NCBI GenBank assembly: GCA_036496605.1
Contig: DASXKV010000018.1
Span: forward strand, 1-64,000
Reading direction: 5' to 3'
Origin: Gemmatimonadaceae bacterium
Lineage (GTDB): Bacteria > Gemmatimonadota > Gemmatimonadetes > Gemmatimonadales > Gemmatimonadaceae
DNA: 64,000 bases
Shown: positions 49,194-57,184 of the stretch, piece after piece
How the letters are laid out: each line of letters opens with the position of its first letter
Numbering within the stretch: position 1 is the first letter of the stretch
The notes under the pieces: generated by a model
Seen by the model: only the letters and a program-made list of their open reading frames with translations
Databases searched by the model: none
Told to the model about the DNA's origin: nothing
Program-made: the position numbers and the translations under genes

Positions 49194-49321
49194 CCTCGCA
49201 ACCTAAAATGCGACTGCCTCGCTCGAGCCCAGTTCAAGCCCAAGCAATGGCGGCGCTTGCGAGCGTCCACCCGAAAACCCTCGCAACTTAATTCGCACGC
49301 CTCGCAAACTAAGACGCATGC
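49194..49321. repeat. Three copies of a CCTCGCAA..TAA repeat
   Basis: Copies start at 49194 (CCTCGCAACCTAAAATGCG), 49279 (CCTCGCAACTTAATTCGCAC) and 49300 (CCTCGCAAACTAAGACGCAT). The last two are directly adjacent. Each is about 21 bases and partly palindromic (CGCAA..TTCGC-type). They lie in a less GC-rich gene-free stretch (49112-49422) upstream of the aldehyde dehydrogenase gene. They could be operator sites; no known regulator matches. Confidence 0.4.
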
Positions 49322-49422
49322 GCTAGACGCAATTCGCCGAGGCCTGGTCCAGAGACCGTAGGCGGGCCAAACCAGGATTCGGCCTGCGTTGACAAGCGGG
49401 GCTCCACGCGGAATAGTCCGGC

Positions 49423-50904
49423 ATGCTCTGTCTCGACCACTGGATCGCCGGCCAGCGCGACCACGGCTCCTCCGACCGCGCCGGCACCGTCTACAACCCC
49501 GCGACCGGCGAAGCCGCCGCCGAGGTTCCGTTCGCGACCGCCGCCGACGTCGATCGGGCTGTCGCCTCGGCGCTCGCCGCGTTCGAAGGCTGGAGCCGCA
49601 CGGGCCTCAACAAGCGCGCCACGATCCTGTTCAGTTTCCGTGAACTGGTTAGGCAGCATACCGAGGACCTCGCGCGTCTCATCGTTCGCGAGCACGGCAA
49701 AGTGCTCGCCGACGCCCGCGGCGAAGTCCAGCGCGGCCTCGAGGTCGTCGACTTCGCCTGCGGCATCCCGCAGCTCCTCAAGGGCGAGTTCTCCGAGAAT
49801 GTCTCGGCCGGCGTCGACAGTTACTCACTGCGCCAGCCGTTAGGCGTCGTCGCCGGGATCACGCCGTTCAACTTCCCGGTGATGGTGCCGATGTGGATGT
49901 TCCCGATCGCCATCGCGTCCGGGAACACCTTCATCCTCAAACCCTCCGAGCGCGACCCGTCGCCCGCGCTCAAGCTCGCCGAGCTGTGGCTGGAGGCAGG
50001 TCTGCCTAACGGGGTGTTCAACGTCCTCCACGGTGACCGCGTCGCCGTCGACCGATTGCTCGAGCATCCCGACGTCGCCGCGGTGAGCTTCGTTGGATCG
50101 ACCCCAGTCGCACGCCATATCTACGAGACCGGCACACGTCACGGCAAGCGCGTGCAAGCGTTAGGCGGTGCCAAGAATCACATGGTCGTCCTCCCCGACG
50201 CCGACCTCGAGCTCGCCGCCGACTCGGCCGTCAACGCGGCGTTCGGGTCGTCGGGACAGCGATGCATGGCGATCTCCGTGCTCGTCGCCGTCGGCGAGGC
50301 GGCCGACCGGCTCGTCCCGCTCATTCGCGATCGCATGCACAACATCCACGTCGGCGACGGCATGCGCCCGAACATCGACATGGGCCCACTCGTCACCAGA
50401 CAGCATCTCGACCGCGTTCGCCGTTACGTCGACGAAGGCGTCGCCGCGGGGGCCAAGCTCGTCGCCGACGGGCGCGACGTGCCTAACGACGACGGTGGCT
50501 TTTTCCTCGGCCCATGCCTCTTCGATCACGTCCGCACGGACATGTCGATCTACAAGGACGAGATCTTTGGACCCGTGCTCTCCGTCGTGCGCGCGAAGAG
50601 CTACGACGAGGCGGTCGAGCTCGTGAACGACAGCCCGTACGCGAACGGCGTCGCCATCTTCACCAGCGACGGCGGCGCCGCGCGCCGATTCCAGAGCGAG
50701 ATTCAGGTCGGGATGGTCGGAATCAACGTCCCGATCCCCGTGCCGATGGCGTACTACTCCTTCGGTGGCTGGAAAGACTCACTCTTCGGCGACGCCCACG
50801 TGCATGGAATGGAAGGCGTCAAGTTCTACACGCGCGCCAAGGTCGTGACCGCCCGCTGGCCCCAGTCCGCGGCGAAGGGAAAGAATCTCGGTTTTCCTGC
50901 CTAG
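49423..50904 (+). CDS. mmsA: CoA-acylating methylmalonate-semialdehyde dehydrogenase
   Basis: 493 residues. The aldehyde dehydrogenase fold is complete: VVAGITPFNFPVMVPMWMFP, GNTFILKPSERDPSPALKLA, AVSFVGSTPVARHIYETG (cofactor loop), QALGGAKNHMVVLPDADLEL, and the catalytic Cys in SSGQRCMAISVLVAVG. In this subgroup the general-base Glu of ordinary aldehyde dehydrogenases is replaced by Asn in GGAKNH, which is what is seen. The C-terminus ends VKFYTRAKVVTARWP as in MmsA/IolA. It converts methylmalonate semialdehyde to propionyl-CoA in valine (or myo-inositol) breakdown. No other catabolic gene is adjacent. Confidence 0.93.
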   Translation: MLCLDHWIAGQRDHGSSDRAGTVYNPATGEAAAEVPFATAADVDRAVASALAAFEGWSRTGLNKRATILFSFRELVRQHTEDLARLIVREHGKVLADARGEVQRGLEVVDFACGIPQLLKGEFSENVSAGVDSYSLRQPLGVVAGITPFNFPVMVPMWMFPIAIASGNTFILKPSERDPSPALKLAELWLEAGLPNGVFNVLHGDRVAVDRLLEHPDVAAVSFVGSTPVARHIYETGTRHGKRVQALGGAKNHMVVLPDADLELAADSAVNAAFGSSGQRCMAISVLVAVGEAADRLVPLIRDRMHNIHVGDGMRPNIDMGPLVTRQHLDRVRRYVDEGVAAGAKLVADGRDVPNDDGGFFLGPCLFDHVRTDMSIYKDEIFGPVLSVVRAKSYDEAVELVNDSPYANGVAIFTSDGGAARRFQSEIQVGMVGINVPIPVPMAYYSFGGWKDSLFGDAHVHGMEGVKFYTRAKVVTARWPQSAAKGKNLGFPA

Positions 50905-51031
50905 CCTAGATCCTTCGCTTCGTCACGATGACAGGGCGTTCTGCAATGGACCAAGGTCCAGCGCGAACTCGACCATGGCGACGACCAGTGTAGCCTGTTC
51001 CCGAAGGCGGACGCCGGTGCATACTACTCCC

Positions 51032-52198
51032 ATGCGTACGATTCAGAAGCTCACCGCTCTTGCGGCGCTATCGCTCACGTATGCCGCGCCCGCACTCGCG
51101 CAATCACTCCCGAGCCGGTTGTCCGACGACGACTTCTGGCGATTGATCGGCGAGCTCTCGGAGTCGGGCGGATATTTCCGCTCGGACAATTTTGTATCCA
51201 ACGAGACGACTTTTCAGTACGTGATTCCGGATTTACAAAAGGCTCATGCTGCCGGTGGCGTTTATCTGGGCGTCGGACCGGATCAGAATTTCACCTACAT
51301 CGTCGCGCTGAAGCCGCGGATCGCGATCATCACCGACATCCGCCGGCAGAACATGATCGAGCACCTGATGTACAAGGCGGTGATCGAGGTGTCGCCGACG
51401 CGCGCGGATTTCCTCTCGCTGCTTTTCTCGCGGCTTCGCCCGGCGGGACTCACCGATACCACCGGCGCGCCAGCGCTGCTGCAGGCATTTGTCGCCGCGG
51501 CGTCGGACAGCATTCTCTATCGCAAGAACCTCGCGGCGATCAAGGACCAGCTCACCGGTCGCCATCACTTCGCCCTCACGCCCGACGACCTCGCGTCGAT
51601 CGCGTACATCTACGACGCATTCTTCGACGCCGGTCCCGAGCTCAATTACTCCTTCTCGACCGGTCGGCAAGGACGCGCGGGATTCTTTGGACGCAGAATG
51701 CCGAGTTACGCCGAGCTGATGTCGGAGTCGGACGCGTTAGGCACTCATCGGAGCTATCTCGCGACGGAAGAGAATTACCGTGCGTTGCGCGAGCTCGAGC
51801 TGAATAATCTCATCATCCCAATCGTCGGCGACTTTGCCGGCGACAAGGCGCTCCGCGCCGTCGGCGCGTACCTCAAGCAGCACAATGCGACGGTCACGGC
51901 ATTCTACACGTCCAATGTCGAGCAGTATCTCTTCCAGCAAGCCGACGACTGGAAACACTTCTTCGCGAACGTCGCGACGCTGCCGCTCGATCCGAAGAGC
52001 ACATTCATTCGTGCGGTCTTCAACTATATGGGCTTCCGCGATCCGTCGACGGGAATACCAGGGCCACGCTCGACGACGATGCTCTCGCCGATTCAGGACG
52101 TGCTCAAGGCCGTCGACGAAGGAAAGATCCAGACGTACTACGACGTCATCCAGCTCTCGATTTCTCCGGCTCCGGGGGCTGGGACCGGGGCACCGTGA
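51032..52198 (+). CDS. Conserved secreted protein of unknown function
   Basis: 388 residues from the ATG at 51032, starting a signal peptide (IQKLTALAALSLTYAAPALA). The protein has the conserved sequence DDDFWRLIGELSESGGYFRS, DNFVSNETTFQYVIPDLQKA, YLGVGPDQNFTYIVALKPRI, AIITDIRRQNMIEHLMYKAV, NLIIPIVGDFAGDKALRAVG and FYTSNVEQYLF. I recall the same block in uncharacterised proteins of several phyla; the GDFAGDKAL and DIRRxN parts look like a nucleotide- or SAM-binding fold. No metal or catalytic residue can be assigned. Its 3' end overlaps the convergent DUF2127 gene by 53 bases, which is long. Confidence 0.75.
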   Translation: MRTIQKLTALAALSLTYAAPALAQSLPSRLSDDDFWRLIGELSESGGYFRSDNFVSNETTFQYVIPDLQKAHAAGGVYLGVGPDQNFTYIVALKPRIAIITDIRRQNMIEHLMYKAVIEVSPTRADFLSLLFSRLRPAGLTDTTGAPALLQAFVAAASDSILYRKNLAAIKDQLTGRHHFALTPDDLASIAYIYDAFFDAGPELNYSFSTGRQGRAGFFGRRMPSYAELMSESDALGTHRSYLATEENYRALRELELNNLIIPIVGDFAGDKALRAVGAYLKQHNATVTAFYTSNVEQYLFQQADDWKHFFANVATLPLDPKSTFIRAVFNYMGFRDPSTGIPGPRSTTMLSPIQDVLKAVDEGKIQTYYDVIQLSISPAPGAGTGAP

Positions 52199-52709
52199 CC
52201 GCGTTAGGCGTTGCCGGCAGTGCTGCTTCGTGTGCGCGTGGGCGTCGAATGCGATAGATGAGATAGATGACGACGAAGACGTTGACGACGAACGTCGCGA
52301 ACTTGATGACTGTCGGGCGCTGGAAGATCTCGTAGATCTCGAAGGGAATGAGTGATCCCGTCGCGATGACCGTCAGATACTCCGCCCAGCGCTTCTCGCG
52401 CCAGAGCCCGACCCCTTCCGTTCCGAAGAGCGCCGCGTAGAACAGCGCGACGAGCCCCAACGCGCCGATCTTCTGGCGGCTGAGCCCCGTAATCAGCATG
52501 ATCGAGTTGCGCACGAGGTGCTGTCCGGTCGTGAACGCGAGGTTCGAGCCCCACTCACGTGCGCGGTCGGCGACTCCTTGCTGCATCAGCCCGAACGCGC
52601 CGAGCGCAGCGAAGACAAAGAGAATCGTCTTCAGAAATTTGAAAATCGCGATCGCTTGCATGAACCGATCGTGATGGCGATGCCGTTCTGACGTCACTGT
52701 GGTTTCCAT
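52146..52709 (-). CDS. DUF2127 membrane protein
   Basis: 187 residues. Four membrane segments: FLKTILFVFAALGAFGLMQQ, IGALGLVALFYAALFGTEGV, YLTVIATGSLIPFEIYEIFQ, FATFVVNVFVVIYLIYRIRR. The DUF2127 features are AIAIFKFLKTILFV, GLWREKRWAEYLTVIATGSL, FEIYEIFQRPT. Function unknown. The C-terminal tail (after residue 160) is Pro/Ala-rich and disordered, and is the part that overlaps the opposite gene. A CGTTAGGC copy lies in the tail. Divergent from the DDAH gene. Confidence 0.85.
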   Translation of the reverse strand: METTVTSERHRHHDRFMQAIAIFKFLKTILFVFAALGAFGLMQQGVADRAREWGSNLAFTTGQHLVRNSIMLITGLSRQKIGALGLVALFYAALFGTEGVGLWREKRWAEYLTVIATGSLIPFEIYEIFQRPTVIKFATFVVNVFVVIYLIYRIRRPRAHEAALPATPNAVTVPRSQPPEPEKSRAG

Positions 52710-52718
52710 ACTCCGATT

Positions 52719-53492
52719 ATGCGGATTGCCATAACGCGCCCCGTTAGTTCCAGTCTACCGCGCTGCGAGTTGACCTACCTTACGCGCCAGCCGATCGATC
52801 TCGGCCGCGCGCGAGAGCAACATACCGAATATGAATCACTCCTCACCTGCCTCGGATGGCAAATAGTTCGCCTGCCGGCGCTCGACGAGCAACCTGACGC
52901 CGTGTTCGTCGAGGACGCGGCAATCGCCGTCGACGAACTTGCAGTACTCGCGCCGATGGGAGCCGCGAGTCGAGTCGGCGAGTCGCGAACCGTCGAGGAC
53001 GCACTCGGCCGATATCTTCCCGTAGAACATCTCACTCCGCCAGCCACGCTCGACGGCGGCGACGTGCTCCGCGCCGGCCGCCGACTCTTCGTCGGCCTTT
53101 CACGTCGCACCAACATCGCTGCTGTCGAGCAACTCGCAAGGCTACTCGGCCCATACGAGTACGAGGTCGTTCCGGTGTCGGTCGCAGGGGCGCTACACCT
53201 CAAGTCGGCATGCTCCTTCGTCGGAGAAAACGCCTTGCTCGCGAACACCGACTGGTTCGACGTCGCCCCGTTCGCCGGAATGGAAATCCTGCCTATCGAG
53301 ACCGCCGAGGCGTGGGGCGCCAGTGTGCTATACGACGACGGTCGCGTCGTCACGCTGGCCGGATTCCCCCTCACGAAGGATCTGCTCGAGAGCCGCGGAC
53401 TCGATGTGCGCGTCGTCGATTTGTCGGAGCTTCGCAAGGCGGAAGGCGGGCCGACCTGCCTCAGCATTCTCCTCCCACGCGCCGCTTCGTGA
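52719..53492 (+). CDS. Dimethylargininase (DDAH)/amidinotransferase family
   Basis: 257 residues, typical for DDAH. Substrate and catalytic features: FVEDAAIAVD, LTPPATLDGGDVLRAGRRLF, GLSRRTNIAAVEQL, LHLKSACSFVGENALL (catalytic His) and KAEGGPTCLSILLP (catalytic Cys of GGxxCL). It hydrolyses N-omega-methylated arginines to citrulline and methylamines in the cytoplasm, or acts as an arginine deiminase-like enzyme on a related substrate. The start ATG at 52719 lies 9 bases from the divergent DUF2127 start. Monocistronic. Confidence 0.92.
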   Translation: MRIAITRPVSSSLPRCELTYLTRQPIDLGRAREQHTEYESLLTCLGWQIVRLPALDEQPDAVFVEDAAIAVDELAVLAPMGAASRVGESRTVEDALGRYLPVEHLTPPATLDGGDVLRAGRRLFVGLSRRTNIAAVEQLARLLGPYEYEVVPVSVAGALHLKSACSFVGENALLANTDWFDVAPFAGMEILPIETAEAWGASVLYDDGRVVTLAGFPLTKDLLESRGLDVRVVDLSELRKAEGGPTCLSILLPRAAS

Positions 53493-53582
53493 CGGCCGAG
53501 TGCTTCACGCGGTCTGCTCATACGAGCATCGCGACCGTTCGCGATTGCGTCAACCGGAATTCACTCTCTCCCGAGGTCGCCT

Positions 53583-53963
53583 ATGCTTCGAAATTTCTCC
53601 GTTCGGGCGTTGGTCATTGCATGCGCATTCGCCCTCGCTCCACTCGCCCTACAGGCGCAGGCGACGACATGCAAGGACGGCACGACTTCCACCGCCAGCG
53701 GTAAGGGTGCGTGCTCCGGCCACGGCGGCGTCGGCAAGGCCGCTGCGAAGGCCGCGAAAGCAGAGTCGAAGGCGAACACCAAGGTCGCAAAGACCGACGC
53801 CAAAGTCGCGAAGTCAGAATCGAAGGCGGCTAGCAAAGCCACGAAGACGACCGACGCAGCGGGCGCGACGGCGAAGTGCAAGGACGGCACGTATTCGCGC
53901 GCGGCCACTCGCCGCGGCGCCTGCTCGCGCCACGGCGGCGTCGCCGAATGGCTCAAGACCTGA
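53583..53963 (+). CDS. Secreted protein with duplicated CKDGT..GACSxHGGV motif
   Basis: 126 residues. Signal peptide: SVRALVIACAFALAPLALQA. The mature part has the motif CKDGTTSTASGKGACSGHGG near the N-terminus and CKDGTYSRAATRRGACSRHG at the C-terminus. Each has two cysteines and a GAC-x-x-HGGV ending as in DUF3761-like small secreted domains. Between them is a 60-residue Ala/Lys/Ser linker (KTDAKVAKSESKAASKATKT). The linker looks like an extracellular or DNA-binding basic spacer. Role unknown. The end overlaps the convergent YdeP gene by 11 bases. Confidence 0.72.
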   Translation: MLRNFSVRALVIACAFALAPLALQAQATTCKDGTTSTASGKGACSGHGGVGKAAAKAAKAESKANTKVAKTDAKVAKSESKAASKATKTTDAAGATAKCKDGTYSRAATRRGACSRHGGVAEWLKT

Positions 53964-56253
53964 CGACTCGCTCGGCCCGCCTAACGGTTATGACGATTGC
54001 TTTGGAGGCGGGAGTGTTGCTGCCGACGGCGACGTGGTCGTGCGGTACGAGGACGTTCGCCTCGGGGAAATAGGCCGCGGCGCAGCCGCGCGGGACGTCG
54101 TACGGTACGACGCGAAAGTTGCGCGCAACGCGCTCCTCGCCGCCGTGATGGCTCGTGATGTCGACGGCCACCTCGGCGGCGAGCTCACGTGCACGCATGT
54201 CGTCGGGATGAAGAAAGATCACGCGTCGCCCGTTGCGTACGCCGCGATATCGGTCGTTAGGGGCATAGACGGTGGTATTGAACTGATCGTGCGCCCGCAC
54301 CGTCGTGAGTAACAGCTGGCCGGGCGCGAGCTGGAACGTGGGAAGAGCGTGGACTGTGAAGCGCGCCTTGCCGGTCGCCGTCAGGAAGACGCGATCGCGC
54401 GCGGCGTTCGGCAGATGAAAGCCGCCCGGCACGCGCGCCCGCTCGTTGTAGTGCTCGAAGATCGGGATCACCCGCTCGATCGCGTCCCGAATGCGATCGT
54501 AGTCGCCGACGAGCTCGTCCCACGCGACCGCGCTGCGGCTGCCTAACGTCGTCCGTGCGAGGCGCGCGACGATCGCGGGCTCGCTCAGAAGTTGCGGCGA
54601 CGCCGGCTCGAGCACACCGCGCGACGCCTGAACGATCGCCATCGAGTTCTCGGTCGTCACGAATTGCGGGCCGTGCGCCTGGACGTCGCGCTCGGAGCGG
54701 CCGAGGCAGGGAAGGATGAGCGCCTGCTCCCCGGTAACGAGGTGCGCGCGATTGGGCTTGATCGACACGTGGACCGTGAGGCGGCAGCGGCGCAGCGCGG
54801 CCGCGACGTACTCCGTGTCGGGCGTCGCTTGCAGGAAGTTACCGCCCAACGCGAAGAAGACCTTGGCGCTTCCCGCATGCATGGCACGAATTGCTCCGAC
54901 GGTGTCGAACCCGTGATGCCGCGGCGGCACAAACCCGAACACTGCGCCGAGCCGGTCGAGGAACTCGGGGCGGGGACGCTCCCAGATACCGACCGTGCGA
55001 TCGCCCTGCACGTTGCTGTGACCGCGCACAGGACAGAGGCCCGCGCCAAGCTTGCCGATCTGTCCACGCAGCAGGTGGAGATTGACGATCTCCTGAATGT
55101 TCGCGACGGCGTTCACATGCTGGGTGAGTCCCATTCCCCAGCAGGTGATCGTCCTCTCGGACCTGGCAAAGACCTCGGCGGCGCGCACGATGTCGTCGTA
55201 AGGCACACCGCTCGCCGATGTGATCATGTCCCACGGCTGGCGCGTCAGCGCGCGCGCATACACGTCGAAACCGTCGGTGCATGCCGCGATGAAAGCGCCG
55301 ACGAGCGACTTTTCACCGCGCGCATCGCGCTCGAGCAGTGCTTTGGCGATTCCCTGAAACAGAGCGACGTCGCCGCCGACGCGAACGCGCAGGAGAAAGT
55401 CGGCGATCTCCGTGCCGCGCCCGAGAAGTCCCGTCAGCTCCTGCGGCTGCTTGAATCGCCGCAATCCCGTTTCGGCGAGCGGATTGATGCCGACGATCGT
55501 CGCGCCGTTTCGTTTGGCCTTCTGCAACGTCGACAACATTCGGGGATGGTTCGTTCCCGGATTCTGCCCCGCGATGAAGATTGCTTCCGCGTGCGCGAAG
55601 TCCTCCAGCGTTACCGTCCCCTTGCCGACGCCGATCGCTTCCGTGAGCGCAGTGCCGCTCGATTCATGACACATGTTGGAGCAGTCCGGAAGATTGTTGG
55701 TCCCGAACTGCCTAACGAACAATTGATACAAGAACGCCGCCTCGTTCGACGTCCGACCGGATGTGTAGAATACGGCCTCGTCCGGCGACGCCAGCGCGTT
55801 GAGCTCGGACGCGATGAGCGCGAAGGCATCGTCCCACGAGATCGGCTCGTAATGCGTCGCGTCGCGCCGCAGCAGCATCGGATGCGTGAGGCGTCCAAGC
55901 TCGCCGAGCGCGTGATCCGACATCGCCGACAGCTCGCTGATGCTGTGGCGCGCAAAGAGCTCGGGCGTCGCACGACGTGTCGTCGCTTCCCACGCCGTCG
56001 CCTTCGCGCCATTCTCGCAAAATTCCGCGATGTGACGGCTACCATCGGGATCGGGCCACGCGCACGACTGGCAATCGTAGCCGTCTTTCTGGTTGAGTGC
56101 CGTCAACGTGCGCAGTGACCGGCGCACGCCCATCTCGCCGAGCGCGTGGCGGAAGCTGGCGACGACGCCAGTCATCCCCGCCGCCGCGGATGGGGGGTCG
56201 GAGATATCGATCTTGGAGAGATCTTCTTCGGGGGGAAGCTCGTTGCCTGTCAC
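53953..56253 (-). CDS. Molybdopterin oxidoreductase, FdhF/YdeP family
   Basis: 766 residues, starting at GTG 56253. The N-terminal DCQSCAWPDPDG is the short cysteine motif of the YdeP family. The molybdenum ligand region is LPDCSNMCHESSGTALTEAI (Cys or Ser), then IFIAGQNPGTNHPRMLSTLQ, NGATIVGINPLAETG, TCWGMGLTQHVNAV, GAGLCPVRGHSNVQGDRTVG and FFALGGNFLQATPD. The C-terminal cap domain is RYRGVRNGRRVIFLHPDDMR. Family members are linked to acid resistance and formate metabolism in Escherichia, with the physiological reaction unproven. The GTG start overlaps the TGA of fdhD (GTGA), so the two are an operon and FdhD likely delivers its cofactor sulfur. Confidence 0.93.
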   Translation of the reverse strand: MTGNELPPEEDLSKIDISDPPSAAAGMTGVVASFRHALGEMGVRRSLRTLTALNQKDGYDCQSCAWPDPDGSRHIAEFCENGAKATAWEATTRRATPELFARHSISELSAMSDHALGELGRLTHPMLLRRDATHYEPISWDDAFALIASELNALASPDEAVFYTSGRTSNEAAFLYQLFVRQFGTNNLPDCSNMCHESSGTALTEAIGVGKGTVTLEDFAHAEAIFIAGQNPGTNHPRMLSTLQKAKRNGATIVGINPLAETGLRRFKQPQELTGLLGRGTEIADFLLRVRVGGDVALFQGIAKALLERDARGEKSLVGAFIAACTDGFDVYARALTRQPWDMITSASGVPYDDIVRAAEVFARSERTITCWGMGLTQHVNAVANIQEIVNLHLLRGQIGKLGAGLCPVRGHSNVQGDRTVGIWERPRPEFLDRLGAVFGFVPPRHHGFDTVGAIRAMHAGSAKVFFALGGNFLQATPDTEYVAAALRRCRLTVHVSIKPNRAHLVTGEQALILPCLGRSERDVQAHGPQFVTTENSMAIVQASRGVLEPASPQLLSEPAIVARLARTTLGSRSAVAWDELVGDYDRIRDAIERVIPIFEHYNERARVPGGFHLPNAARDRVFLTATGKARFTVHALPTFQLAPGQLLLTTVRAHDQFNTTVYAPNDRYRGVRNGRRVIFLHPDDMRARELAAEVAVDITSHHGGEERVARNFRVVPYDVPRGCAAAYFPEANVLVPHDHVAVGSNTPASKAIVITVRRAERVVRS

Positions 56254-57059
56254 GCCAGGCGGTCCTCGCCGGCATAGACGTTGAACCGTTCCGCGCGCAC
56301 GAACCCCAGCAACGTCATCCCGCTCTCTCTCGCGAGCTCGACCGCGAGACTCGACGGCGCGCCGATCGCCGCGACGATCGGAATGCCCGCCATGAGCGCC
56401 TTCTGAACCAGCTCGAAGCTCACCCGTCCGCTGACGATGAGTATGCGCTCATCAGCCGGAAGGCGGCCCGCCAGCAACTCGGCGCCGATCACCTTGTCGA
56501 GCGCATTGTGCCGCCCAACGTCCTCCCGGAGAATGGTCAACCGTCCGTCGAGATCGAACAGCGCCGAGGCGTGCAATCCGCCCGTCGCCGCGAAGAGACG
56601 TTGGGCCTCGCGCAGCAGTGCAGGGAGTCGCCGCACGAGCTCGACGTCGACCGTCGGCGCGTCCGTGCGCAGTGTCCACACTGGCGTCGCCCGAAGCGCC
56701 GCGGTCGATCGTTTGCCGCAGGCTCCGCAGCTCGAGCTCGTGAACGAATGCCGGTCGAGCCGCGAGAGATCGCTCATGTTGCCTGTCGCGAGCTCCACGC
56801 GAATCGCGCCGCTCGAACAGGGATGCACGCCGAGTATGTCTTCGCGCCGGCGAACGATACCCTCGGTGAAGAGATAGCCGGCCGCGAGATCGACGTCGTC
56901 ACCCGGCGTTCGCATTGTCAGGGAGACCGTCGTCGGGATCCCACCGTCAACCGCAATGCGTATCTCGAGCGGCTCCTCGACGGCGAGCACATCGGAGGAC
57001 GCGTCGACCGTACTGCCGTCGACTCGTCGCACGTCAAATCTCAAGACGCCTTCGCCCAT
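56250..57059 (-). CDS. fdhD: FdhD sulfurtransferase for molybdopterin enzymes
   Basis: 269 residues from the ATG at 57059. The central motif is SFTSSSCGACGKRS (CxxC), and the rest matches FdhD: EEPLEIRIAVDGGIP, TMRTPGDDVDLAAGYLFTEG, GGLHASALFDLDGRLTILRE, DVGRHNALDKVIGAELLAGR, LIVSGRVSFELVQKALMAGI, PIVAAIGAPSSLAVELARES. It transfers sulfur from a cysteine desulfurase to the molybdenum cofactor of formate-dehydrogenase-type enzymes, as a cytoplasmic chaperone. It is encoded immediately before YdeP with a 4-base overlap. Divergent from the MFS gene, with about 125 bases between starts. Confidence 0.95.
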   Translation of the reverse strand: MGEGVLRFDVRRVDGSTVDASSDVLAVEEPLEIRIAVDGGIPTTVSLTMRTPGDDVDLAAGYLFTEGIVRRREDILGVHPCSSGAIRVELATGNMSDLSRLDRHSFTSSSCGACGKRSTAALRATPVWTLRTDAPTVDVELVRRLPALLREAQRLFAATGGLHASALFDLDGRLTILREDVGRHNALDKVIGAELLAGRLPADERILIVSGRVSFELVQKALMAGIPIVAAIGAPSSLAVELARESGMTLLGFVRAERFNVYAGEDRLA

Positions 57060-57184
57060 CGCAACTCCTGTCTCGTTACGGGGAATTAGAGCGCACCGAT
57101 CGCGACCAGACAAGCAGCATGTCGCCCACGAGCCACCGGCGCAAAATTCGCAAAGTAGGAAACAGACTTCGCAAGGACGACCAC

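Noticed and set aside
54592-56118. Plus-strand frame of 508 codons antisense to the YdeP gene
   Set aside because: The YdeP protein is complete with all motifs; the antisense frame is Arg/Ala/Asp-rich, as expected of high-GC shadows.
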